This document shows positions 1-7,003 of a stretch of DNA of 10,353 nt, piece after piece (positions within the stretch are counted from its first letter, which is position 1; every line of letters begins with the position of its first letter). The position numbers were made by a program, and so were the translations under genes. The notes below the pieces were generated by a model, which was given only the letters and a program-made list of their open reading frames with translations, did not search any database and had not been told where the DNA came from. The DNA comes from Bacteroidota bacterium. Lineage in GTDB: Bacteria; Bacteroidota; Bacteroidia; Flavobacteriales_D; Crocinitomicaceae. The stretch lies in NCBI GenBank assembly GCA_018825925.1, contig JAHKAT010000166.1, forward strand, positions 1 through 10,353. The letters are read 5' to 3'.

Positions 1-143
1 CCCCTAGCCACTGTTACAACATAGCGTTCCGATTAAGAAACGAATCTTTAAAACAGATTACTTCCTAACACAAAAAAGGATTATTGTTGGAAGTAGTAAT
101 TTATGCTTTCCAATTGTTATTTTTAAGCTAATGAATCGAACAA

Positions 144-1292
144 ATGATCTACGGTAGCTCACGTTTAGGAATGAAAAGTAGTAACTTATCCCTCTTGACT
201 CCTCAGCCCACAACGGCTGCAGCAGATAGCGCGTGGAGTTACGACAGCACCCTAGTAGGTACCAAATACTACGAACTCTCCAATCACCTGGGCAATGTCT
301 TGACGGTCTTTAGAGATGTGGTTAATAGTGATGCGCAAAGTGGCTATACGGTAGATGTGTCTTCTGTGGCGGATTACTCCCCCTTTGGTGTGCAGCTGGA
401 TGGGAGGACGCAGAGTGCAGAATCTTACCGATATGGCTTCAACGGAATGGAAGCTGATGACGAGGTTTCTGGCGAAGGAAATAGTTATACGGCTCAGTTC
501 TGGGAGTATTCACCAAGAATCGCAAGACGATGGAATCAAGACCCTATCGTTAAGCCATATAAATCTCCGTATAGTTGTTTTAGTGATAATCCAATAACAT
601 TTGTAGACCCGAGGGGAGATGATGAATACTTCAATCATAAAGGGCAATACTTAGGTTCTGATGATGCCAAGACAACAACAGCTAGATTAATTAAACAATC
701 TGATTGGGATGCAGCAGTTAATGCCATTCCTAAAGATGACAACCCTTTTAATAATGATTCGCCAAAAGCGGCATTAACCGCACCAAAAAGTAAAGTGATA
801 AATTTTCAAAGCCTTGAGGCACAAGAAAAAGTAATGCAGGCAATGGAAGCAAAAACTGCGACTGATGGAAAGGAAACTAAAGGACGAATAGTTTTAGATA
901 TCGTCAGTGCCACGGTTTATTTAGAAGAAGATTTAAAAGCAACTAGGAGCGAGAATCATGTAACGGGAAGTGATTTTACTTATAAACTTGACGACCCAAG
1001 CACCCATTATGTGGATGGAAGTAATTTTACAAAGGTAATACTAGCAGGAGCACATACTCACCCTCAAACTCCTGATAAAAATTATTATGGACCCTCAACG
1101 CCAGAAAATGCGCATGATCCTAGATATGTTGACACTAATTCAAGTCAAAAATCAAAGACGGATGAGTATGTCCTCGATAAGGGTTTATATAAAGCAACTC
1201 CCGAAGGTACTACTGAGGAACTTGATAGAGGTACTACAAACATATCAAAAAGCTCACTTAAAACATATTCATCGACACATCCAGCACCATGA
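144..1292 (+). CDS. Rhs C-terminal tip with JAB-like toxin domain (5'-truncated rhs)
   Basis: This is the C-terminal end of an Rhs/YD-repeat polymorphic toxin. Residues 2-10 (IYGSSRLGM) and 43-58 (YELSNHLGNVLTVFRD) match the end of the Rhs shell. Residues 78-159 hold the core region (YSPFGVQLDG, YGFNGME, SPRIARRWNQDP, NPITFVDPRGDD). The variable region follows from about residue 160. It carries HTHP at 304-307, GPS at 316-318 and a strand-like DEYVLDKGLY at 340-349, a pattern resembling JAB/JAMM-type metallopeptidase toxins. The acidic residue expected after the serine is not obvious, so the peptidase call is inference. A typical rhs gene is several kilobases long. Here an in-frame TGA at 132-134 lies just upstream, so this is an orphan or displaced tip rather than a full gene. 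The stop overlaps the start of the next gene. Confidence 0.8.
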   Translation: MIYGSSRLGMKSSNLSLLTPQPTTAAADSAWSYDSTLVGTKYYELSNHLGNVLTVFRDVVNSDAQSGYTVDVSSVADYSPFGVQLDGRTQSAESYRYGFNGMEADDEVSGEGNSYTAQFWEYSPRIARRWNQDPIVKPYKSPYSCFSDNPITFVDPRGDDEYFNHKGQYLGSDDAKTTTARLIKQSDWDAAVNAIPKDDNPFNNDSPKAALTAPKSKVINFQSLEAQEKVMQAMEAKTATDGKETKGRIVLDIVSATVYLEEDLKATRSENHVTGSDFTYKLDDPSTHYVDGSNFTKVILAGAHTHPQTPDKNYYGPSTPENAHDPRYVDTNSSQKSKTDEYVLDKGLYKATPEGTTEELDRGTTNISKSSLKTYSSTHPAP

Positions 1293-1717
1293 TAAAAAAA
1301 ATGTTATTTATTCTGACATTATTATTTTACGAGAATTATTATTCTCAAAGTAAAATTTCATATCGTGTTACTCCAAGTGTCAGCGATTCTATTCAAAAGT
1401 ATCTTGACATGAATACATCCCAATATGGATGTTTATGGGAGAGCAATCAAGAATCTGTTTACTTAGTATTTTTTAAAATTGACACTGCCTTCATTGAATT
1501 AAAAAAAATAACTGATGAAACAAATCGTTTTCTATTTTTAGAAAACAAGACGATTATACCAATTATTTTTAATTCAGATATTGAATTTTCAACGGTTTTT
1601 AACACAAAAGTGGAAGAAGGAATAAAAGCAAAAAAAATTATCCTTGGAGGATATGTATTAGAAATAAACGGTAGATTCATGTCAGGTGAGGTTTTAAAGT
1701 CTTTTTATGATAGGTAA
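1289..1717 (+). CDS. Small exported protein, probable immunity partner of the Rhs toxin
   Basis: I do not recognise the family of this 142-residue protein. Its start overlaps the rhs stop in an ATGA arrangement, which implies translational coupling and is the usual position of an immunity gene. The N-terminus has lysines at 3-4, a hydrophobic stretch at about 5-14 (MLFILTLLFY) and a YSQ at 18-20. This resembles the short signal peptides of Bacteroidota that end before Q, so the protein is probably periplasmic or envelope-attached. The remainder is AT-rich in coding sequence, charged, and has no visible catalytic motif. An exported immunity protein would suggest that the toxin acts in the periplasm. 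The immunity role rests on position only. Confidence 0.65.
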   Translation: MIKKMLFILTLLFYENYYSQSKISYRVTPSVSDSIQKYLDMNTSQYGCLWESNQESVYLVFFKIDTAFIELKKITDETNRFLFLENKTIIPIIFNSDIEFSTVFNTKVEEGIKAKKIILGGYVLEINGRFMSGEVLKSFYDR

Positions 1718-2013
1718 GGTCGTGCCAAGCAACATCTACCAAAATTCCACGCAAAACGGTTCGGTATACCGTACCACGCACAGAATAAGCTGGTTACAGG
1801 TACTTAATTAATTTCTGCAAAAATGAAGGTGAGAATTTTATTTCGGGATTTGTTAGCTGATATTTTTGAGACAGAGCAAATTGAAAGTCCACTACCTAGC
1901 AGTATTTTCGCAGGCAACATCCACGATCAATCGTACTTTTCAAAAAAGAATAATGATTATTATTGGATTTCAATTAGTATCAACAAGCCATGTTACACTT
2001 TCTGGATCTATTG
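1718..2013. other. Gap between rhs cassette and defence operon, no confident gene
   Basis: About 300 bases separate the immunity-like gene from the 3' end of the convergent defence operon. Two short plus-strand frames are open here. One is 34 codons, 1707-1811, reading roughly VVPSNIYQNSTQNGSVYRTT. The other is 67 codons, 1823-2026, which overlaps the opposite-strand gene and has a C-terminal half rich in aromatics. Neither matches a family I recognise. They may be remnants of an older rhs cassette or immunity gene. The only structural signal is a near-palindrome at 1758-1775. No terminator-like hairpin with a U tract was seen for either converging operon. Confidence 0.4.
1758..1775. repeat. 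18-bp near-perfect palindrome
   Basis: The 10-bp core CGGTATACCG (1762-1771) is a perfect palindrome. It extends to GGT/ACC on the outside with a single mismatched pair, giving 18 bases in all. Without a nearby gene start it could be a recombination site, an operator or chance. Confidence 0.35.
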
Positions 2014-2511
2014 TTACTTTTCTTGATGGATAAGTGCTTTCATTTTGGCAATTTCTATATCTGAAGTCATTATCAATTTCCAGACATCATCTTCGCTTAG
2101 TGTGGTTTTAGGGTAGCCCATATCCATTCGAATCAATCTGAACAGTTCGATATAAATCAGGAAATGACGCATGTCTGTTGTTTCGTTATTGTTGGTGTAT
2201 CTTGTCCATTCAATGAATTTTTGCAAGATGTTATCGGGCGCATAAATCAGTAAATCTTTCTTGATATCCATGATTCGTATGCCGAGCTTTTCTGTTGAAA
2301 TGGTTTTTTTTGTTTTTGAGTCTTTGATTAAGTCAAAATAGATACTGAAAATCTCGTGATATACATTGTATTTCTTCTCCGAAAGCTGACTTTGAATATC
2401 CTTGATTCGGTCATGTTGTTTCTTGATGATGTAGCCTAGTCCAGAGGTCAGGATAACCAGTAAGACAACAGCGATTTCGGAAATGGAGATGGAATATTCG
2501 ATGGTATTCAT
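2014..2511 (-). CDS. Single-TM protein, fourth gene of the NTase operon
   Basis: This 165-residue protein has one predicted membrane helix at about 8-29 (ISISEIAVVLLVILTSGLGY). It is followed by positively charged KKQHDR and a helical cytosolic domain of about 130 residues. That domain contains KKYNVYHEIFSIYFDLI (47-63), a leucine/isoleucine-rich stretch at 84-101 and a conserved-looking IRMDMGYPKTTLSEDDVW segment at 127-144. The look is that of a widespread group of uncharacterised membrane-anchored proteins, but I cannot name a family. The start lies only 7 nt after the NTase stop, so it is co-transcribed and probably part of the same system, as a second effector, an effector partner or a regulator. 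No enzyme motif is visible. It is the last gene of the operon. Confidence 0.75.
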   Translation of the reverse strand: MNTIEYSISISEIAVVLLVILTSGLGYIIKKQHDRIKDIQSQLSEKKYNVYHEIFSIYFDLIKDSKTKKTISTEKLGIRIMDIKKDLLIYAPDNILQKFIEWTRYTNNNETTDMRHFLIYIELFRLIRMDMGYPKTTLSEDDVWKLIMTSDIEIAKMKALIHQEK

Positions 2512-2518
2512 TGCGGCG

Positions 2519-3307
2519 TTATATTGTTGGAATTAAGCTTTTAAGATGTAATTCAGCATTTGCTGGCATGCTTTGGGCTTCAAAACTTTTGACATTACGA
2601 ATGATATTTTGGGCTCTAACAACTTTGTCAATTTTATATTGAGGTAAGCCCCAGTTTGTAGGCAGGTTTTCAATGGCTTTATAGAAATATTCTTTTTGGT
2701 TTGAACAAAACCAATAAGCCCCTCCAACAATATGTTGTTCTAAAGCATAAGAGTCGTAGACATATCCATTTAGTGCATTCCAATATTTAACCAAACGGAT
2801 TGTTGGTTTTATCAGGTAGCCATTACTCTGATTTTTATCTGTTAAAGTTTGATTGAATCCATTTGGGTCTGTACTCATCCAACCTTGGTAGCTTGAAGAA
2901 GGTGCTGGAATTTGTATAGAACCCCATAAATTGATATAGCCTGGCACCAAGTCAAATTTGATGTGGTTTAAGCTAAGAACTACCGTTGGATGGCTTTGAG
3001 CTATCTCTGATGTAGTATATTTGTTTTGAGCGAATCGTTTTAATCGGTCAATAAAGGTTTGAGGTTTTAAGGCTGTGTTATTTGCAAAAAGAATCATATA
3101 ATCAATATCCGATCGCGTATCTGCCTTTCTTGGCAATATGGTTCCTCTTGTAGAGGATCCGAATCTGAATTGCTGTTTGATGTCTGTCTGAAAATAGGCT
3201 GTAAGTCTTTTATTCAGCGTAGTGATGGAAGTTGTAATGTTTTCTTTTTCAGTAGTAGATAAGACCAAATTGCTGGCCGTATCAGTCAGGTGCTTTTGTA
3301 CAGACAT
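2519..3307 (-). CDS. CD-NTase / SMODS-type nucleotidyltransferase (CBASS-like)
   Basis: This 262-residue enzyme belongs to the polymerase-beta/OAS-like fold and is predicted to make a cyclic or linear oligonucleotide second messenger. The GS motif is FGSSTRGT (49-56). The metal-binding aspartates are in SDIDY (D67, D69), and the third is D119 in FDLVPGY. C-terminal helices contain KYWNALNG (174-181) followed by SYALE (186-190), which is typical of CD-NTases. All catalytic residues are present, so it should be active. It is a little shorter than many family members. It starts 6 nt after the SLATT gene and ends 7 nt before the one-TM gene. No ubiquitin-like transfer genes and no HORMA/TRIP13 genes are nearby, which fits a minimal (type I-like) layout. 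The messenger identity cannot be read from the sequence. Confidence 0.88.
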   Translation of the reverse strand: MSVQKHLTDTASNLVLSTTEKENITTSITTLNKRLTAYFQTDIKQQFRFGSSTRGTILPRKADTRSDIDYMILFANNTALKPQTFIDRLKRFAQNKYTTSEIAQSHPTVVLSLNHIKFDLVPGYINLWGSIQIPAPSSSYQGWMSTDPNGFNQTLTDKNQSNGYLIKPTIRLVKYWNALNGYVYDSYALEQHIVGGAYWFCSNQKEYFYKAIENLPTNWGLPQYKIDKVVRAQNIIRNVKSFEAQSMPANAELHLKSLIPTI

Positions 3308-3313
3308 ATGTGC

Positions 3314-3871
3314 TTATAAATTGAGTTCGTCGTCAGTATATTCAGATGTGAAACCTTTATTAAAGTTTTTCTTGGCTTTCATATAGTCCTCGTCATTTGT
3401 GATTGGAGCACTACTGCATTTCATGGTGTATTGTTCCGTAAGGTTTTGGAGTTCATCTGAAATTTCTTTGTCGGTAATAAATTGGTCAAGATATCTGCCT
3501 TCACTGTTTCTGATTTTTTTGAAAATTAAATTCAAATCGTTTGCGATACTTTCATGTTTGTTGGCCAAATCAATTTTACTCTTGTAATCGGTAAAGGTTG
3601 TCGTGTATAAGATTAAAAAACCACCAAGCGCACCTAAGATGTTTACAATCGCTTGAAGCCAATCACTATTAGGAAACTTATCCCAAATTCCCACATTCAT
3701 TATGGTACTAAATGATGCGGCAATTGTACCTAATATTAATGCCCATTGGAATCGGTCACTTTCAACTTTAATCCGTCTTGCAGCATTAAAATGCGTGCTT
3801 TTTTTATAATGACAATCTACTTTCAATTTACGTAAGGCCAGTAGTGTTTTGCTTTCAGTTTTGTTATCCAT
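3314..3871 (-). CDS. SLATT-domain two-TM effector
   Basis: This 185-residue protein has two hydrophobic helices at about 42-62 (QWALILGTIAASFSTIMNVG) and 72-94 (LQAIVNILGALGGFLILYTT). A basic N-terminal cytosolic segment precedes them, and a helical soluble tail follows with the pattern DYKSKIDLANKHESIANDL (95-113). This order matches the SLATT fold, a 2-TM effector known to be encoded beside SMODS nucleotidyltransferases and thought to permeabilise the membrane when triggered. I start it at the ATG at 3871, which overlaps the XRE stop (ATGGATAA) and suggests translational coupling. The alternative upstream ATG at 3907 would overlap XRE by 44 nt. Membrane depolarisation on messenger binding is inferred from the family. 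Confidence 0.83.
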   Translation of the reverse strand: MDNKTESKTLLALRKLKVDCHYKKSTHFNAARRIKVESDRFQWALILGTIAASFSTIMNVGIWDKFPNSDWLQAIVNILGALGGFLILYTTTFTDYKSKIDLANKHESIANDLNLIFKKIRNSEGRYLDQFITDKEISDELQNLTEQYTMKCSSAPITNDEDYMKAKKNFNKGFTSEYTDDELNL

Positions 3872-4193
3872 ACGCTGCTCTAGCTTTTGCATCCCGAAGC
3901 ATCGCATCCAATGTAAACAAGATGTGTTCTCGGTCTTGGTTAGGTAATTTTTGAATAGAAAGAATCTTACTGATAATACCTTGATCGACTTGAATATCTT
4001 CTTTACCTACAAGGAAGTCTAAAGACACTTCCAATGCTTCTGCCAGCTTCATTGCAACGTCAATCGAAGGCTTTGCTTCGCCTCTTTCATAACGGCCAAG
4101 TATGTTGGCATGAATTCCAGCTTTTTGAGCAAGGTCATTTTGAGAAAGTTTTTTCTCTTTTCTAAGTTCTGCCAATCTTTTTTCGAAACTCAT
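3864..4193 (-). CDS. XRE-family helix-turn-helix repressor
   Basis: This 109-residue DNA-binding protein has a Cro/C1-type HTH at about 7-61. The pattern is LRKEKKLSQNDLAQKAGIH, then ILGRYERGEAKPSIDVAMKLAEALEVSLDFLVG. A short helical C-terminal arm (70-109) may dimerise. It is the first gene of the defence operon and overlaps the SLATT start. It also diverges from the ATPase-recombinase operon across a 144-base region with several short palindromes, so it probably represses its own operon and possibly the opposite one. No cleavage or sensor domain is visible, so how it is induced is unknown. Confidence 0.88.
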   Translation of the reverse strand: MSFEKRLAELRKEKKLSQNDLAQKAGIHANILGRYERGEAKPSIDVAMKLAEALEVSLDFLVGKEDIQVDQGIISKILSIQKLPNQDREHILFTLDAMLRDAKARAAYG

Positions 4194-4204
4194 ATGTCGT
4201 TAAA

Positions 4205-4227
4205 TAAACACTAAAAGGTGGTGTTTA
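4205..4227. promoter_or_regulatory. Candidate XRE operator (TAAACAC-N9-GTGTTTA)
   Basis: A perfect 7-bp inverted repeat, TAAACAC and GTGTTTA, is separated by 9 bases. It lies between the XRE start codon and the minus-strand -7 box, where the transcript should begin, which fits autorepression. A second, smaller repeat, CTACA-N6-TGTAG (4239-4254), lies upstream of the -7 box, and a 10-bp palindrome AAACATGTTT lies at 4259-4268. The half-site AAACA/TGTTT recurs across the region. Confidence 0.5.
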
Positions 4228-4229
4228 GG

Positions 4230-4237
4230 CAAATATA
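4230..4237 (-). promoter_or_regulatory. -7 box of the XRE-SLATT-NTase operon promoter
   Basis: On the minus strand this reads TATATTTG, a perfect match to the Bacteroidota TAnnTTTG box. It lies 36 bases before the XRE ATG. About 20 bases further upstream only a T-rich stretch is present instead of a TTG, so the -33 element is weak. Confidence 0.5.
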
Positions 4238-4269
4238 CCTACAAAAAAGTGTAGTTAAAAACATGTTTG

Positions 4270-4301
4270 ATTGGAATTAAACACACGATTAGTTATGTTT
4301 G
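4270..4301 (+). promoter_or_regulatory. Promoter of the ATPase-recombinase operon
   Basis: TATGTTTG at 4294-4301 is a perfect TAnnTTTG box. ATTG at 4270-4273 lies 20 bases upstream as a -33 element, close to the usual spacing. The -33 element abuts the palindrome AAACATGTTT (4259-4268), and AAACA/TGTTT half-sites (4279-4283, 4296-4300) overlap the box, so repression by the divergent XRE protein is plausible. The promoter also decides the gene start: the TTG at 4299 lies inside the box, so translation should begin at the ATG at 4338. Confidence 0.6.
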
Positions 4302-4337
4302 TACCTGAAAGTGTATCAAAAAATAAATTTTTCCACA

Positions 4338-5981
4338 ATGCAAGAAAATTTCACTTCCTGTTCTCATAAAACAGATTTCACCAACCCCGAAAGCTTGCTT
4401 TACAACAATGGTATTTTACAATTAACGGCTTTAGGTGGCATCAAACTGGATGGTTTGGACAGAATGCGAACCACGCTAAAAGTGGAACTGGTTGAAAGTC
4501 CTCGGCCACCTTTGCGGCACAACTTGGATTTGTACAACGATGTGCAGGTGGAGAAGTTTATTCGCAAGATTGCGGAACGCTTGGAAGTGGGAACTAGCAT
4601 TGCGGAAGCCAGTTTAAGTGAACTCACCCAAAACTTAGAAGAATACCGCTTGCAACAAATCAAGGAGAATGCACCTGAGGTGTATCAATCTCCCAAACTC
4701 ACACCCGAAGAGGCCGAGGCAGCCAGTCAGTTTTTGAAAGAACCCAATTTGCTTGAACGAACCAATGAACTCATAGGAGAATCGGGCGTGGTGGGTGAAG
4801 AAATCAACCGACTCATCATGTTTTTGATTTTCACCAGCCGCAAGCGTCAACAACCTTTGCACGTGGTGAGCTTGGGGAGCAGTGGCGCAGGAAAAACCCA
4901 CCTGCAGGAAAAGGTGGGAGAACTGATCCCAACAGAAGATAAAATTGAAATCACGACTTTATCGGAAAACGCCTTTTACTATTTTGGGCAACGAGAACTA
5001 AAAAACAAATTGATACTGATTGAGGATCTGGACGGAGCTGAAAACGTGCTGTATCCACTCAGAGAATTACAATCCAAGAAACGCATATCCAAAACCATCG
5101 CCATGAAAAACACCAAAGGCGAGACGCGCAGTGTCCATTTGGTGGTGGAAGGTCCGGTAAGTGTATCGGGTTGTACAACTAGAGAACATATTTATGAAGA
5201 CAATGCCAACCGTTCGTTTTTGATTTATTTGGATGAAAGCGAAGAACAAGATCAAAAAATAATGGCCTATCAGCGGGCAAAAAGTGCCGGAAACTTGGAC
5301 GAAGCCAAGGAAGAAGCGGCAGCCCAACTGCTTTGCAACTGTCAACGCTTGCTAGAACCCGTAAAAGTGGTAAATCCCTTTGCTGAAAAATTGCAGATCC
5401 CCAAAGAAGTATTTAAGCCACGAAGAACCAACAACCACTATTTGCAGTTCATTGAGGCAATTACTTTCTATCACCAGGCACAACGAGAAAAGAAATACGA
5501 CAAGGCCACAGGAGAAGAATACATTGAAACCACTTTGGAAGACATTGCAGCGGCCAATAAACTGATGAAAGAAGTGCTACTGCGCAAAAGTGATGAACTC
5601 ACGGGAGCGTGCAGATACTATTTTGAACGCCTAAAAACTTGGCTCAAAGAAGAAAGCAAAACGGCCTTCACCAACCACCAAGCAAGAACGGCACTCAGAG
5701 AAAACCACAGCAACCAAAAACGCTACATGCTCCAGTTGCAACAAGCAGGACTTGTAGCCAAAGCCAAGGGAGACCAAAAGAAAGGGTTTTATTATCAGGT
5801 GGTGAATCTGCAGGAGTTTGAAGCGTTAAAGTCGGGTATTACAGGCGCATTGGATGCTGTTTTTGGCAAAATAGACCCAGTAGTCCAAAGTTCACCAGCA
5901 GTTCAAAACCCAAGTGAACCGCTTGAACCTAAGCGCAGAGGGCGAAAGCCCAAGCAGTTCATTCCATCTCAAGAGGTATGA
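4338..5981 (+). CDS. P-loop ATPase with AT-hook-like tail (mobile-element primase/helicase-like)
   Basis: This protein has 547 residues from the ATG at 4338. The ATPase core has Walker A GSSGAGKT (180-187) and Walker B LILIEDLD (225-232). A conserved stretch PLRELQSKKRISKT follows, then a sensor-like segment with GCTTREHIYEDNANRS. The last 20 residues contain RRGRKPK (533-539), an AT-hook-like DNA-binding motif. The C-terminal third (about 420-500) resembles a winged-helix DNA-binding region. From memory, it resembles the C-terminal part of Bacteroidota proteins annotated as CHC2 zinc-finger DNA primases, but no zinc finger or toprim motif is present here. Its place directly upstream of two tyrosine recombinases suggests it helps replicate, open or target the element. 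Exact activity is unknown. Confidence 0.75.
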   Translation: MQENFTSCSHKTDFTNPESLLYNNGILQLTALGGIKLDGLDRMRTTLKVELVESPRPPLRHNLDLYNDVQVEKFIRKIAERLEVGTSIAEASLSELTQNLEEYRLQQIKENAPEVYQSPKLTPEEAEAASQFLKEPNLLERTNELIGESGVVGEEINRLIMFLIFTSRKRQQPLHVVSLGSSGAGKTHLQEKVGELIPTEDKIEITTLSENAFYYFGQRELKNKLILIEDLDGAENVLYPLRELQSKKRISKTIAMKNTKGETRSVHLVVEGPVSVSGCTTREHIYEDNANRSFLIYLDESEEQDQKIMAYQRAKSAGNLDEAKEEAAAQLLCNCQRLLEPVKVVNPFAEKLQIPKEVFKPRRTNNHYLQFIEAITFYHQAQREKKYDKATGEEYIETTLEDIAAANKLMKEVLLRKSDELTGACRYYFERLKTWLKEESKTAFTNHQARTALRENHSNQKRYMLQLQQAGLVAKAKGDQKKGFYYQVVNLQEFEALKSGITGALDAVFGKIDPVVQSSPAVQNPSEPLEPKRRGRKPKQFIPSQEV

Positions 5982-6015
5982 CCGAGCTATTATTTTAAGA
6001 AAATCAGCATCAAAA

Positions 6016-6043
6016 GTCAAAGGTCAAAAGTCAACAGTCAAAA
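6016..6043 (+). repeat. Four 7-bp tandem repeats GTCAANN before the recombinase start
   Basis: GTCAA begins at 6016, 6023, 6030 and 6037, an exact 7-base period. The units read GTCAAAG, GTCAAAA, GTCAACA and GTCAAAA. The array ends 3 bases before the ATG at 6047, so it occupies the translation initiation region. A change in copy number could alter recombinase expression. Confidence 0.8.
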
Positions 6044-6046
6044 AAA

Positions 6047-7003
6047 ATGAAACACTTACCCATCAAGAACCCCAGTTTTGAGTACATCGAGCGCGGTTTT
6101 CGCCAGTGGTTGGATGTGCAGGGCTTTGCCCCAACGACCGTTTACGCCTTGCCCAATCACCTCAGAGAATTTCTCTACTACTTAGAAACAGCCCATCAAA
6201 TTAGCCAGGTGCGCCAGATAGAAGCCAAACATTTTAAAGAATATTACCAAGGTCTTTCCATGCGCAGCAACACCCGCAAGGCAGGAGCTTTGAGCAATGC
6301 CTATTTGAACAAACATTTGGATGCACTTTCGAAGTTCTCGCAGTATTTGCGGAAAACCACTCGTTTGGATCTTCCTTTTTTCTCGCTTCGCAGAAACAAG
6401 CAGGACAGTAAAACGATAGAAATTGTGAGCCTAGAAGAAATAAAAGCCTTGTTTTCGGCCACAGATATTCACGTTCCCGGAACGATATACGACGCCATTG
6501 CCAGTAGAGACAAAGCACAGTTGGTGTGTTTGTACAGCTGCGGACTGCGCAGAAACGAATGCTATCATTTGGATTTGGGCGACATCAACTTTGACAGAAA
6601 TATCCTACATGTCAGAAAAGGCAAGAACTACAAAGAACGCTTTGTTCCCTTTAGTGAGAAAAGCAAAAAAGTACTACAAACCTACATCTATGACCATCGG
6701 CCATTTTTTAAACTTTCGGGCAATTTAAACGCCTTGTTTTTGAGTGCACAAGGCAAACGAATGGGGTATTTGAGTATGTCGCTGCGCTTGAAAAGCCTCA
6801 TTGATAAAACCGAACTCATTGACCTAAAGGAAAAGAACGTGACGTTGCACACGCTTCGCCACAGCATTGCTACACACCTTTTGGAATCTGGAATGGACTT
6901 GGAGAAAATCAGTCGTTTTTTGGGGCATTCCAGTTTGGAGAGTACGCAGATTTATACACACATTTTGGAAAAGGATAAAAAAACGCACTATGAAAACTTT
7001 TAG
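6047..7003 (+). CDS. Tyrosine recombinase/integrase, catalytically complete
   Basis: This 318-residue XerC/D-like site-specific recombinase has an N-terminal SAM-like core-binding domain at about 12-105 and the catalytic domain at about 125-310. The residues needed for strand exchange are all present: R168 (CGLRRNE), K193 (RKGKN), H268 and R271 (HTLRH), H294 (LGHSS) and nucleophile Y303 (STQIYTH). It should cut and rejoin DNA. The start is the ATG directly after a 7-bp tandem repeat, 65 bases downstream of the ATPase stop, in the same direction. It overlaps the next recombinase gene by 14 nt, so the two proteins are probably made together and may work as a heteromer. Confidence 0.92.
   Translation: MKHLPIKNPSFEYIERGFRQWLDVQGFAPTTVYALPNHLREFLYYLETAHQISQVRQIEAKHFKEYYQGLSMRSNTRKAGALSNAYLNKHLDALSKFSQYLRKTTRLDLPFFSLRRNKQDSKTIEIVSLEEIKALFSATDIHVPGTIYDAIASRDKAQLVCLYSCGLRRNECYHLDLGDINFDRNILHVRKGKNYKERFVPFSEKSKKVLQTYIYDHRPFFKLSGNLNALFLSAQGKRMGYLSMSLRLKSLIDKTELIDLKEKNVTLHTLRHSIATHLLESGMDLEKISRFLGHSSLESTQIYTHILEKDKKTHYENF

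Noticed and set aside
44..54. ATCTTTAAAAC also found at 9838-9848, upstream of both rhs tips
   Set aside because: An 11-base AT-rich match is expected by chance and its distance to the rhs core differs in the two places.
1823..2026. 67-codon ORF
   Set aside because: It overlaps the opposite-strand TM gene and shows no recognisable motif. Kept only as a possible remnant.
3872..3907. Upstream ATG for the SLATT protein
   Set aside because: It would overlap the XRE gene by 44 nt. The ATG at 3871 overlaps the XRE stop in a coupled arrangement and leaves the full two-TM domain.
4299..4337. Upstream TTG start for the ATPase, adding 13 residues
   Set aside because: The TTG lies inside a perfect TAnnTTTG promoter box, so the transcript should start after it. 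The ATG at 4338 is the better start.
6867..6989. Longer N-terminus for the second recombinase
   Set aside because: The extra codons are a shadow frame of the first recombinase's catalytic end and do not look like a recombinase N-terminus.
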